From assembly GCA_017883405.1 (NCBI GenBank), contig JADGNO010000244.1, forward strand, positions 1 through 62,779: a DNA stretch of 62,779 bases, written 5' to 3'. Below, in pieces: positions 44,343-53,600 of the stretch (the first letter of the stretch is position 1; each line of letters begins with the position of its first letter). Below the pieces are notes generated by a model, which made no database searches, was not told the DNA's origin, and was given only the letters and a program-made list of their open reading frames with translations. Source of the stretch: Occallatibacter sp. (lineage in GTDB: Bacteria; Acidobacteriota; Terriglobia; Terriglobales; Acidobacteriaceae). The translations under genes were made by a program, and so were the position numbers.

Positions 44343-44385
44343 AAGACGGTGCGCTGATTTAGCTGAAATACCTTGGCAGCATCGC

Positions 44386-45117
44386 TCAGACTTCGACGCG
44401 GTCTTTATTGGACGTCAGGCGGCCAAGGAGATTGAACATCTTTTCGCAGGTTTGCAGATGGGTGCGCATGGCGTGGCGCGCTTTTTCAGGTTCGCGCCGG
44501 CGAACCGCGGCCAGGATTTTGCCGTGCTGTTGATGAGCATTTTCCTTGATGCCGGGTAATTCCTGCGATTTACTGATCCACTCTTTGAGGACGCCGCGAA
44601 TGGGGGTCAGCAATTCGTAGAGCATCTGGTTCTTGGCGCAGCTTGCAATGGCGAGATGGAATTCGACATCGAGGTCGACGAAATCGCGGCCTACGCCATG
44701 CAGACTCTGTTCCATGTCGTCCATCAGGCGATCGAGCTGCTCGAAGTCATCCGTGTCTGCGCGCTCCGCGGCCAGGGCCGCAGTTTCCGATTCGATCAAC
44801 AGGCGGGCTTCACCTACATCCTGCAGTTCCTTGTCGGATTTGAGAATGCCCCGCGCCATGATGCGATCAATGAGAAGCTTTGAGGTCTCAATGACATAAG
44901 TGCCCTCACCGGGACGCATCTGCACCATGCCTACAAAAGCCAACGACTTCAACGCTTCGCGCAGAGTGGAGCGGCCAATGTTCATCGCGTAACAAAGCTC
45001 AGCCTCTGATGGCAGCTTCTCGCCGGGCTTCCAACGGCCTTCGGCGATCTGGTCCGAAAGCTGGGCGGCGACCTGCTCTCCCAACGTGACCCGCGAGACT
45101 GGTTTTAGCGTTGACAT
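44386..45117 (-). CDS. FadR-type GntR-family transcriptional regulator
   Basis: This 243-residue regulator has a winged helix at about 8-75 (LGEQVAAQLSDQIAEGRWKPGEKLPSEAELCYAMNIGRSTLREALKSLAFVGMVQMRPGEGTYV) and an FCD effector-binding domain. The FCD metal-binding residues appear as DLDVEFHLAIA, HQQHGKI and RHAMRTHL. Such FCD regulators usually bind a carboxylic or sugar acid and repress adjacent catabolic genes. It is divergent from the MFS transporter operon, and the 250-nt region between them contains the motif ACATCAG three times. A role as repressor of the hydroxy-acid operon is therefore likely. Confidence 0.92.
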   Translation of the reverse strand: MSTLKPVSRVTLGEQVAAQLSDQIAEGRWKPGEKLPSEAELCYAMNIGRSTLREALKSLAFVGMVQMRPGEGTYVIETSKLLIDRIMARGILKSDKELQDVGEARLLIESETAALAAERADTDDFEQLDRLMDDMEQSLHGVGRDFVDLDVEFHLAIASCAKNQMLYELLTPIRGVLKEWISKSQELPGIKENAHQQHGKILAAVRRREPEKARHAMRTHLQTCEKMFNLLGRLTSNKDRVEV

Positions 45118-45152
45118 GGCTATACTGCGGTGATTATAGTACGCACGCTAGA

Positions 45153-45179
45153 ACATCAGCACATCAGGCTGTCTGATGT
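45153..45179. promoter_or_regulatory. Candidate operator of the FadR-type regulator
   Basis: The palindrome ACATCAG-GCTGT-CTGATGT spans 45161-45179 (7-bp arms, 5-nt spacer), and a further direct copy of ACATCAG stands at 45153-45159. It is 36-62 nt upstream of the regulator start and about 190 nt upstream of the MFS start. This is a good position to control the regulator itself, and possibly both operons. The rest of 45118-45367 shows no gene. Confidence 0.55.
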
Positions 45180-45367
45180 TTGGATTTAGTCTCCCGATCC
45201 GTTCCATTTTTGTGGTGTGGAGTGAGACATTCCAAACAGGCAAAGCATCGGTCGGGCCAGTTTACCCTCCGATCATTTTCCCGTTTTGTCCTGGGCATTG
45301 CGGCCATTTACCCGCGCTTCCCTTACCGTATTTCAGAGTCAACCGTAATCGCACGTGAGCCGGTACT

Positions 45368-46645
45368 ATGACCAAAGCCCTTCGCTGGAACATGGCCATC
45401 CTTATCACGGCCGCAATAGCTATCAGCTATTTCGATCGCCAGACGCTGCCTATTGCGATACGGGCCATCCAGCAGGAAATTCCGGTTACGAACGGCCAGT
45501 TCTCGCATTTGCAGGCGGCGTTTCTGGCTGCTTATGCGCTGATGTATGCGGGCAGCGGAAAGCTGATTGACGTGCTGGGCACGCGCCGCGGATTCCTGAT
45601 CATCATGGTTTGGTGGTCGCTGGCGTGCGCAAGCCAGGGATTGGCGACGAGCGTGCCGATGCTGGCGGTGGCTCTGTTTCTGCTGGGGATGGGCGAAGGC
45701 GGAGGCTTTCCCGCGGCGACGAAAGCGATGGCCGAGTGGTTCCCAGTTAGCGAGCGCTCGACGGCCATGGGATTGATGAATGCGGGCACTGCCGTTGGAG
45801 CAGTTGCTGCTCCGCCGCTGATAGCACTTACGCTGGCCCACCTGAGCTGGCATTGGGTTTTCTACCTGGCCGGAATGGTTGGGTTGCTGTGGACGGCGTG
45901 GTGGGCAAAGGCCTATCAGCCGGCCGCGCTGCATCCGCGCCTGAGCGCCGAAGAAAGGGAAAAACTTGCCGAAGTGCTGGCGCCTAAGGAGAAGAGCACG
46001 CAGACGGTTAGGTGGATCGACCTTTTCCGTTATCCGCAGGTCTGCGGACTTGTGTTCGCGAAATTCTTGAGCGATGCGGCCTGGTATTTCTACATTTTCT
46101 GGCTGCCCAAGTATTTGTACGACGTACATCATTTCGACACTAAGCAAGTTGGCTATTACGCGTGGATTCCCTATGCCGCAGCGGGTGTGGGCAGCCTGAC
46201 GGGTGGATGGTTTTCAAGCAGGCTCATTCAGCGCGGGGTTTCAGTTAACGCGGCGCGCAAGGTTGCGCTTGGCCTGAGCGCGCTAGTGATGCCATCGATC
46301 CTGTTGGTGCCGCATGTCCCGGTGGAGTTTGCGATCGTGATCTTCAGCCTTGCCTTCGCCGGCCAGCAATCGTGGTCGACGCTGGTGATGACGCTGCCCT
46401 CTGACCTTGTTCCATCGAGCGTGGTGGGGTCGTTCGCAGGCCTGGTTGGGTTTGGCGGCGCGATGGGCGGCATTGTGTTTGGGCTGGTGGTTGGACGGCT
46501 GCTCGACAACGGATTCGGTTACGGACCGGTATTTGGAATTGTGAGTACGCTGCACGTAATCGGATTCTGCGTAATTCTGCTGACAATTCGCGTAGTGGGG
46601 CCCATCAACTTCAAGACTAAGACGGCCAGGTTCGCGACAGTCTGA
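45368..46645 (+). CDS. MFS transporter, anion:cation symporter (hexuronate/sugar-acid) type
   Basis: This 425-residue protein has 12 membrane helices. The N-terminal motif AISYFDRQTLPIAIRAIQQE is typical of the anion:cation symporter family of MFS that imports hexuronates, glucarate, galactonate and related acids. LGMGEGGGFPAATKAMAEWFPVSERSTAMGLMNAG is the family's TM4-5 signature. A charged central loop follows at about 195-220. It is the first gene of the operon with the racemase, LarA, Hyi and GarR genes, so it probably imports the hydroxy or sugar acid they degrade. Confidence 0.92.
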   Translation: MTKALRWNMAILITAAIAISYFDRQTLPIAIRAIQQEIPVTNGQFSHLQAAFLAAYALMYAGSGKLIDVLGTRRGFLIIMVWWSLACASQGLATSVPMLAVALFLLGMGEGGGFPAATKAMAEWFPVSERSTAMGLMNAGTAVGAVAAPPLIALTLAHLSWHWVFYLAGMVGLLWTAWWAKAYQPAALHPRLSAEEREKLAEVLAPKEKSTQTVRWIDLFRYPQVCGLVFAKFLSDAAWYFYIFWLPKYLYDVHHFDTKQVGYYAWIPYAAAGVGSLTGGWFSSRLIQRGVSVNAARKVALGLSALVMPSILLVPHVPVEFAIVIFSLAFAGQQSWSTLVMTLPSDLVPSSVVGSFAGLVGFGGAMGGIVFGLVVGRLLDNGFGYGPVFGIVSTLHVIGFCVILLTIRVVGPINFKTKTARFATV

Positions 46646-46693
46646 TTGGCACATTTTCAAGAGAAGAGAAACAAGATAGAGGAGAGAAGTAAC

Positions 46694-47380
46694 GTGGAAC
46701 AACAGAAAAAGACTATCGGCATTATCCATGCAATACATTTGACGATCGGCGCCATGAAGCCGTTTCTCGAGCGCTACATTCCAGATGTCGACGTGATGCA
46801 TCTTTGCGATGACACCATTCAGCGGGACAATCTGGCGGCGGCCGTCGGCACCATTCCCAAGCATAATTATTTTCGGTTCGCGCAGTACGCGCATAACCTG
46901 CAGGAATCGGGGGTTGAGTTGATTCTGCTGGCCTGTTCCACATTCAATTACGCGGCAGAGTTGGCACGGCCGATGATCGATATTCCGATTCTGCAGATTG
47001 ACCGGCCGATGATGGAGCTTGCGGTGATGCAAGGCAAGCGTGTGGGATTGCTGGCGACACTGCCCTCCACTGTGCCTTCATCAGAGCGGTTGATGAGGAT
47101 TATTGCGGCTGAGAAAAATCGCGAAGTGGAGATCACGACAGTGCTTCGTCCCGAGGCATTCGCGGCAGTGGCCAAGGGCGATACAGCAACGCACAACCGG
47201 ATTCTGCTGGAAGAGATCGACAAACTTTCGGGCAAGGTTGACTCCATTGTGATGGCACAGCTTTCGATGTCGGCGCTGGAACCCCAGTTGGGCAAGACGG
47301 CTGTGCCGGTCTACAACAGCGGCACTACTGGATTCGGATACATTCGCGAGAAGTTGTACGGGCCCGCGCAGACGAGTTAG
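46694..47380 (+). CDS. Asp/Glu-racemase superfamily protein with one catalytic Cys
   Basis: This 228-residue protein begins at GTG 46694, with GGAGAG 7 nt upstream; the ORF further 5' runs into the MFS end. Fold signatures of the Asp/Glu/hydantoin racemase superfamily are IGIIHAIHLTI, the first active-site cysteine Cys81 in LILLACSTFNYA, and RVGLLATLPSTVPSS. The second cysteine, expected about 110 residues later, is replaced by Gln189 (IVMAQLSMSAL). A true two-base racemase is therefore unlikely; decarboxylase, isomerase or lyase activities also occur in this superfamily. It lies between the transporter and larA, so the substrate is probably a hydroxy or dicarboxylic acid. Confidence 0.83.
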   Translation: MEQQKKTIGIIHAIHLTIGAMKPFLERYIPDVDVMHLCDDTIQRDNLAAAVGTIPKHNYFRFAQYAHNLQESGVELILLACSTFNYAAELARPMIDIPILQIDRPMMELAVMQGKRVGLLATLPSTVPSSERLMRIIAAEKNREVEITTVLRPEAFAAVAKGDTATHNRILLEEIDKLSGKVDSIVMAQLSMSALEPQLGKTAVPVYNSGTTGFGYIREKLYGPAQTS

Positions 47381-47407
47381 CCGTTCAGCGATTAGTGAGG
47401 CTATTTC

Positions 47408-48730
47408 ATGATGAAGCAAATAACACTCCCCTACGGTCACGAAGAGCGGACCATCGAGATTCCGGAAGCGAACCTCGCCTGGATCGAGGGTCCGCGTCAC
47501 GCTGAACCGATACCGGACATTGAGGCAGCGGTTCGCGAGGCTATTCGGAAACCGATCGGCTCGCCAACTCTTGCGGAGTTGGTTGCGCGCTACGGCACTC
47601 GCACGCTGATTCTCATCGATGACAGCACGCGCAGCACACCGCAGGAACTTATTTTGCCTATTCTTCTCGATGAACTGAATGCGGCCGGCGTGCCTGACAG
47701 CGAAATATCCGGAATGATCGCGCTGGGAACGCATCGGCGAATGAACAATGCGGAGATTGAGCAGCGAGTCGGCACGGGCGTGCTTAAGCGCATTTCAGTT
47801 ACAAACATGTCGCACGACCCGAAGGACTTCAAAGATCTGGGCGTAACGCCGCTTGGAATTCCTATCCACGTAAATCGCAGATACCTCGATACGCCGATCA
47901 CGATTGCGGTGGGCAATATTATTCCGCATATGTATGCGGGCTGGGCAGGTGGCGCCAAGATGGTGCAACCCGGCGTGACCAGCGCGGTGACGACTGGAAG
48001 AACGCATTTAATTGCAGGTCCGCGAGTATACGAAATCCTTGGCAACGTCGATAACGAAGTGCGCAAGGAAATGGAGACCATCGCTGTTCAGTCGGGCCTT
48101 AAATTCATTGTGAATGTGGTGCTGGATGCAACGGGATCGGTAGCAGGAATTGTGGCTGGCGACGTGATCAAGGCGCATCGAGCAGGAATTGAAATCGCCA
48201 AACCTATCTACACGCTTGAGCTTTCTGAAAAGCCCGATATTGTGGTGGCGAGTTCTCATCCGGCGGATCGCGATCTCTGGCAGGGCTTTAAGCCGGTGAA
48301 CAATTGCGGCATGTTGGTGAAGGACGGCGGAACGCTGATTTTAATTATCCCCGCACCGGAAGGTATCGCGCCGGATCATACGCTGCTGGTTGATTTTGGA
48401 ACCACTCCCGGCGACGAAGTAATGGATCTTGTGACACAGGGCAAGGTTCACGATGAGGTTGCAGCTGCCACGTATCTGGCCTTCGATCAGACCAGGAAGC
48501 GGTTGACCGTCGCACTCGTGTCAGACGGGATTACAAACGACGAGGCGCGCAAGATCGGAATTACTTCAACGACTAATTTCAATGACGCCTTGAGCGCAGC
48601 ATTGGCGCGACATGGCAAGAACGCGCGCATCGGCGTGATTACTGCCGGCGCCGACATTATGGCGAAATTCACTGGAAAGGAGAGTGAGCAATATGCCGCG
48701 ATTTGCAGCGAATCTATCAATGATGTTTAA
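47408..48730 (+). CDS. larA: LarA-type nickel-dependent hydroxyacid racemase/epimerase
   Basis: This 440-residue protein belongs to the lactate racemase LarA superfamily (DUF2088). The diagnostic DDSTRSTP is at 71-78. The NPN-cofactor and catalytic residues known for LarA are in place: His109 (GTHRR), His174 (IIPHMY), Lys184 (GGAKMVQPG), which should carry the nickel pincer cofactor, and His200 (GRTHL). GAGG precedes the start. The overall sequence looks unlike lactate-specific LarA, and the genomic setting (tartronate semialdehyde reductase, hydroxypyruvate isomerase, sugar-acid transporter) suggests a larger 2-hydroxyacid. No larB, larC or larE gene is in the window, so the cofactor must be made elsewhere. 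The 3' end overlaps hyi by 38 nt. Confidence 0.87.
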   Translation: MMKQITLPYGHEERTIEIPEANLAWIEGPRHAEPIPDIEAAVREAIRKPIGSPTLAELVARYGTRTLILIDDSTRSTPQELILPILLDELNAAGVPDSEISGMIALGTHRRMNNAEIEQRVGTGVLKRISVTNMSHDPKDFKDLGVTPLGIPIHVNRRYLDTPITIAVGNIIPHMYAGWAGGAKMVQPGVTSAVTTGRTHLIAGPRVYEILGNVDNEVRKEMETIAVQSGLKFIVNVVLDATGSVAGIVAGDVIKAHRAGIEIAKPIYTLELSEKPDIVVASSHPADRDLWQGFKPVNNCGMLVKDGGTLILIIPAPEGIAPDHTLLVDFGTTPGDEVMDLVTQGKVHDEVAAATYLAFDQTRKRLTVALVSDGITNDEARKIGITSTTNFNDALSAALARHGKNARIGVITAGADIMAKFTGKESEQYAAICSESINDV

Positions 48731-49472
48731 CGAGGTACCGTTCCTCGATCGTTTTGAGGCAGCAGCGCGGGCCGGTTTTTCTGGCGTGGAATTCTTGTTT
48801 CCGTACGAGTACACCCCTGAAGAAGTAGCCGGCAAAGCGAAAGATGCGGGCGTGCAGATTGTGCTGTTCAATATGCCCGCGGGCAATTGGGCAGCCGGTG
48901 AACGCGGGTTGACTGGATTGCCGGGACGCGAACAGGAGTTCCGCGACAACGTGGCCAAGGCCGTGACGTACGCGAAGGTGCTCGGAGTGCCAAGGCTGCA
49001 TGCGATGGCCGGTATCGCGCCTGCGGGAGCCGACCTGAGTGCCTGCAAATCGACGCTGATTGCGAATTTGAAATATGCGGCGGCAGAGCTTGAGAAAGAA
49101 GACATGACTTTGCTGCTTGAAGCGATCAATCTGCGCGACATGCCTGGATTTCTGGTTTCAACGCAGAAAGATTCTCACGCGATTTGCGAGGCCGTTGGCG
49201 CTCCCAACATGAAGATGCAGATGGATCTTTATCACATGCAGGTGATGGAAGGCGATCTGGCAACGAGCCTCAAGAAATATGCGCCGATGTGCGGGCATAT
49301 CCAGATTGCAGGATGCCCGGAGCGCAATGAGCCGGACACGGGCGAAGTCCGGTACGAATATCTTTTCCAATTGCTGGATACGATCGGCTATCCGGGATGG
49401 CTTGGTTGCGAGTATCGCCCAGCCGGCAAGACGAACGAAGGACTGCGGTGGTTGAGCGCCGCAACGCGCTAA
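48693..49472 (+). CDS. hyi: Hydroxypyruvate isomerase / 2-oxo-tetronate isomerase family
   Basis: This TIM-barrel isomerase of 259 residues starts MPRFAANLSMMFNEVPFLDRF at ATG 48693, as Hyi proteins do, with GGAG about 10 nt upstream. EFLFPYEYTPEEV, FNMPAGNW, LLLEAINLRDMPGF, QMDLYHMQVMEGD, GHIQIAGCPERNEPDTGE and GCEYRPAG supply the metal- and substrate-binding residues. Hyi interconverts hydroxypyruvate and tartronate semialdehyde; close relatives (OtnI) isomerise 2-oxo-tetronates. It overlaps larA by 38 nt, an unusually long coding overlap. garR, 24 nt downstream, acts on its product. Confidence 0.92.
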   Translation: MPRFAANLSMMFNEVPFLDRFEAAARAGFSGVEFLFPYEYTPEEVAGKAKDAGVQIVLFNMPAGNWAAGERGLTGLPGREQEFRDNVAKAVTYAKVLGVPRLHAMAGIAPAGADLSACKSTLIANLKYAAAELEKEDMTLLLEAINLRDMPGFLVSTQKDSHAICEAVGAPNMKMQMDLYHMQVMEGDLATSLKKYAPMCGHIQIAGCPERNEPDTGEVRYEYLFQLLDTIGYPGWLGCEYRPAGKTNEGLRWLSAATR

Positions 49473-49496
49473 TTTCCCCTGAGAGAGGATGACAAC

Positions 49497-50381
49497 GTGT
49501 CAAAAATTGGATTTATCGGCCTCGGCATTATGGGTAAGCCAATGGTTCGCAATCTGCGCAAAGCAGGCCACGAACTAGTGGTCTACGACATTTTTACCAA
49601 GTCAATTGATGAGGTGGTGGGCGAAGGAATTGAGCGAGGCGCCTCAGCCAAGGACGTGGCGGCGCGCACTGCGCTGGTGATTACGATGTTGCCGGACGGG
49701 CCTGAGGTAGAGCAGGCCGTGCTCGGACCCGGCGGTGTTTTGGAAGGCGTGCATGCGGGTTCGATTGTGGTGGACATGAGCTCAATCAGCCCGCTGGTTT
49801 CGCAGAAGATGGCAGCTGCTTGCAAAGAGAAGGGCGTTGCGTTTCTCGATGCGCCAGTGAGCGGCGGCGAGCCGAAGGCTGTTGATGGAACGCTGGCCAT
49901 TATGGTTGGCGGCGACGCGGACACATTCAGCAAGGTTGAGCCAATTTTGAAGTTGATGGGCTCAAGCGTTGTACTTACCGGCGGGGTGGGCGCGGGCAAC
50001 GTGACCAAGCTCGCTAATCAGATCATTGTGGCCTGCAACATCGCGGGCATGTCGGAAGCACTTGTGCTGGCCGATCGATGCGGTGTGGATTCTGAAGTTG
50101 TCTTCAACGCAATCAAGGGAGGCCTTGCGGGAAGCACGGTTCTCAACGCGAAGGCCCCGATGGTTATCGCACGCAATTTCAAGCCTGGATTTCGCATTCG
50201 CCTTCACCAGAAAGATTTGCGGAATGCTCTGCTAACGGCTGAGTCAAAGAAAGTTGCATTGCCGCTGACGAGTCTTGTACAGCAGATGTTAATGGCGCTG
50301 ATGAATCGCGGCAGCGGCGATCTGGATCACTCGGCCATTTTTACTTTCATTGAGGAGATGGCACCAAAATCGGAGTCTTAA
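49497..50381 (+). CDS. garR: 2-hydroxy-3-oxopropionate (tartronate semialdehyde) reductase
   Basis: This 294-residue beta-hydroxyacid dehydrogenase starts at GTG 49497 (GAGAGGAT upstream). The Rossmann motif is KIGFIGLGIMGKPM. The substrate-binding FLDAPVSGGEPKA and the catalytic lysine helix GNVTKLANQIIVACN are intact. It reduces tartronate semialdehyde to D-glycerate, joining the pathway to glycolysis via glycerate kinase, which is not in this window. A 3-hydroxyisobutyrate dehydrogenase is the main alternative, but the neighbouring hyi favours GarR. It is the last gene of the operon; a long hairpin follows. Confidence 0.9.
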   Translation: MSKIGFIGLGIMGKPMVRNLRKAGHELVVYDIFTKSIDEVVGEGIERGASAKDVAARTALVITMLPDGPEVEQAVLGPGGVLEGVHAGSIVVDMSSISPLVSQKMAAACKEKGVAFLDAPVSGGEPKAVDGTLAIMVGGDADTFSKVEPILKLMGSSVVLTGGVGAGNVTKLANQIIVACNIAGMSEALVLADRCGVDSEVVFNAIKGGLAGSTVLNAKAPMVIARNFKPGFRIRLHQKDLRNALLTAESKKVALPLTSLVQQMLMALMNRGSGDLDHSAIFTFIEEMAPKSES

Positions 50382-50677
50382 ATACTCACTTGCCGGTTTC
50401 ATGAATTGAGCGAGACAGGAAAATCGGCAAGGATAAGCATTCCAAGGGCGAATCGGAATGCAAAGTGATTCGGAGGAATATGCGCCCCTTTGATCCTCCT
50501 TTGATTCCTTGTGCTCGCTGCCTCTCAATTGAAAAGCAGCGAGGTTGACACGCTGGTATTGAGCCTGCAATGACGCGGACCTTCTTTGCTCTTTGTGTTC
50601 CAAGTGGAGACTGGACGCACGGTGCAGAAGAAGTGGACAAGATATTTGAGATGTTTCACAAGAGATGGAGGTAGGAC
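50382..50677 (+). promoter_or_regulatory. Leader region of the polysaccharide locus
   Basis: This 296-nt region is gene-free and must contain the promoter of the second Oar receptor. CTCGCTGC at 50514-50521 and GCAGCGAG at 50536-50543 form a perfect 8-bp inverted repeat with 14 nt between. TTGACA, an ideal -35 hexamer, begins at 50545 directly after it, though only a poor -10 (CAATGA) is found 17 nt further. The repeat is a candidate operator overlapping the -35. Confidence 0.35.
50389..50431 (+). terminator. Hairpin downstream of garR
   Basis: CTTGCCGGTTT at 50389-50399 pairs with AAATCGGCAAG at 50421-50431 (11 bp including one G-U pair, 21-nt loop), starting 8 nt after the garR stop. No U-tract follows, so termination is only suggested by position. 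Confidence 0.3.
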
Positions 50678-53600
50678 GTGAAAAAGATCACGCATGTTGG
50701 TTGGATAAAGCCGGCCCTAGCGCTGGCGCTCTTCCTGGTAGTGGTGTTACCCGCATTCAGCCAGGTGGAAAAAGGACGATTCGTTGGCCGCATCGAAGAC
50801 GTTCAGGGTGCAGTTGTGCCCAACGCGCAGGTGAAGGCCACAAACATTGGCACGAACATCACGCAAGAAGCGGTTACAAACTCGACAGGTGAGTTTGTAA
50901 TCACCCCGGTTTCAGCAGGTCAATATCGTCTGAATGTGTCGGCATCGGGATTCCAAACGATCACGACATCCGTGATCGAAGTCAACGTTGGACAGATTGT
51001 CCGCGAAGATCTTACGCTGAAAGTCGGGGCGTCGACCACGACCATTGAAGTGACGACAGAGGCGCAGCTCATCAACACGGATAGTGCAACGATGGGCACC
51101 ATCGTGTCGAACCAGCAGCTCACCGACCTTCCACTGAACGGACGCGGGTTCTTCCAATTGGCCGAGCTGACACCGGGAGCGGCTTTGCTGCCTGCAACCG
51201 GCAATTCACTGGCAATTCGTCCGGAGATCGTGAACGGCAACACAATCAGCGGCGTTCACGGATTTGCGATGTCGTTCCTACTTGACGGCGTGGATGTAAC
51301 CGAACAGCACCAGGGCGGAACGTTCATGCAGACATCTATCGATGCGCTGCAGGAGTTCAGCGTACAGCAGAATGCCTACTCTGCCGAATACAATCGCGGC
51401 GGGCCGGGATTTAACTCGACAACGAAGTCGGGAACCAATAGATTCCATGGCGGCATTTTCGAATACATCCGCAATGACAAGCTGGATGCGCGCAACTTCT
51501 TTTCGCAGACCCGAGCCATTCTGAAGAGAAACCAGTTTGGAGGCGATATCGGCGGCCCGCTGACCATTGGACCACTTTACAGCGGCAAGGATCGAACGTT
51601 CTTTTTCCTCGACTACGAAGCGCAGCGGCTTCGTCAGGGACTGGTGCAAAGCGGGACGGTTCCAACGCAGGCACAGCGGAACGGCGATTTCAGCGCGGCG
51701 GGTCTTAACAAGATCTACGACCCCTCGACAACGACGACGGTTGGTGGAGTAACGACACGACAGCAGATCAGCTGCAACGGTGTTTTGAACGTAATTTGCC
51801 CGAACAAGATTTCACCGCAGGCCCAAGCGATCCTGGCGTACTACCCGCTTGGCAATGCAAGCCCCACGAGTTTCCAGGCGGTGCCATCGCAAGCAATCGA
51901 CTGGGATCAGTTCGTAATTAGGGTCGACCACCAGGTGAGTAAGGACAATCGGTTGTTCTTCCGTTGGGCGTATATCAATCAGCGCGAGATCGATCCCAAC
52001 TTTGCTCCGGCATTGAAGCTGGCGACACTTACTTCAAACGGCCAGGACATTGCAGTTAGACTGATCACCAACATCGGCTCGAACAAGGTGCAGGAGTTCC
52101 GGATTCACGGCCTGCCGAGCCACGTAAATCTCTCGGCGTTCCTGCAGGGCCCAGATTTCAACACAACTAACGGCATTATCGGCTTTGCGCCTTTGCTGCG
52201 TCCGGGAACCGGCGGTTCTTTCCCCGACTATGCATTCAGCGGTTACCACGCGCTGCAGGGCTCTACGTTTGACCAGCGGCCCAAAACACAGGACCGCCGT
52301 GTGCTCGAAGCGACGGACAACTTCACCATCCTGAAAGGCCGCCAGTCTTTGAAGTTCGGCGTCCTTATCCGTTACTACCAGTGGCTCGGCACAGATACCG
52401 GCAACTATGTCGGTAACTGGAATTTCACCGGCGCTGAAACCGTTTTCTCGAGTCAGAAGCCTTGTGATCCGGCCCAGCCTAATACCTGCAAGGGTGGCGA
52501 CGGATTTGCAGACTTCTTGCTCGGTTATCCGGCCTCTGTCGGCCGCGCCTATCCGGCGTCCAATTTTGGCGGGCAGCAGTGGTACAAGCAGTTCTTCGCT
52601 CAAGATGATATCCGCGTGAATGACAAGCTGACGGTGAACATCGGACTCCGGTATGAATACACGCCGTGGCTCAAAGGATATCTAGGACAGCTCGGTACGT
52701 TCGATCCAACCAAGGCCAAACCGATCATCGTGGCCAGCCACAACAGCAAGGTAAATACCGCAGCTCAGCTGGCTGCACCTACAGCAATGACGTTCTTTTC
52801 GCAGTACATCCAGACCACCTCAGACGTGGGCCTGCCCTACAACGTGACCTATACCGACAAGATGCAGTTTGGGCCGCGCGTAGGGTTTGCGTGGAAGCCA
52901 TTTGCGAAGACGGTAGTCCGCGGCGGATACGGCATGTACTACGAGCCGGAAGGAACCAGCGGCCGTGTCAACCACAACATTTTGCCGTTCCTGCTTTCTG
53001 AGACGGTCAATCAGACGGCCAACGTTGTTCCAAACAGGACGATCACCGATTTCTTCCAGGGTTCACCGCTGGGATCGACCACGACCAACCCGTCAATGAA
53101 TCCAACCCCGACTCATCTTCAAATGGGTGAGAACGACCACTACAGTCTTGCAATCGAACGTCAGCTTTCGAGCACGACGCTGCTCGAAGTTGCGTATGTG
53201 GCCAACCATGCACTTCATTTGCAGGCATCGGATTCCTTCAACACCCCAACGCCTGCGGCGGGTGCAATTCAAGGACGCCGTCCTTATCAACCATGGGGCT
53301 CAATGACCCTGCAGTCACAGGATAATGGTGCAACCTACCAGTCGCTCCAAACCAAATTCCAGCGCCGCATGAGCAACGGACTTGCCGGTATGGTGTCCTA
53401 CACGTGGTCAAAGTTCCTCAACATCGCACAGACACCACAGGCGGGTGGAGATGGTGCTTACGAACATACTTATTCTCCGTTTGATATTCCGCAAAACATC
53501 GCGATAAGCGGGACCTACGTGCTTCCGTTCGGCAAGGGACGCAAATTCCTTTCCGATACGAACGGCGTAACCAATGCAATCCTCGGTGGCTGGCAGATTC

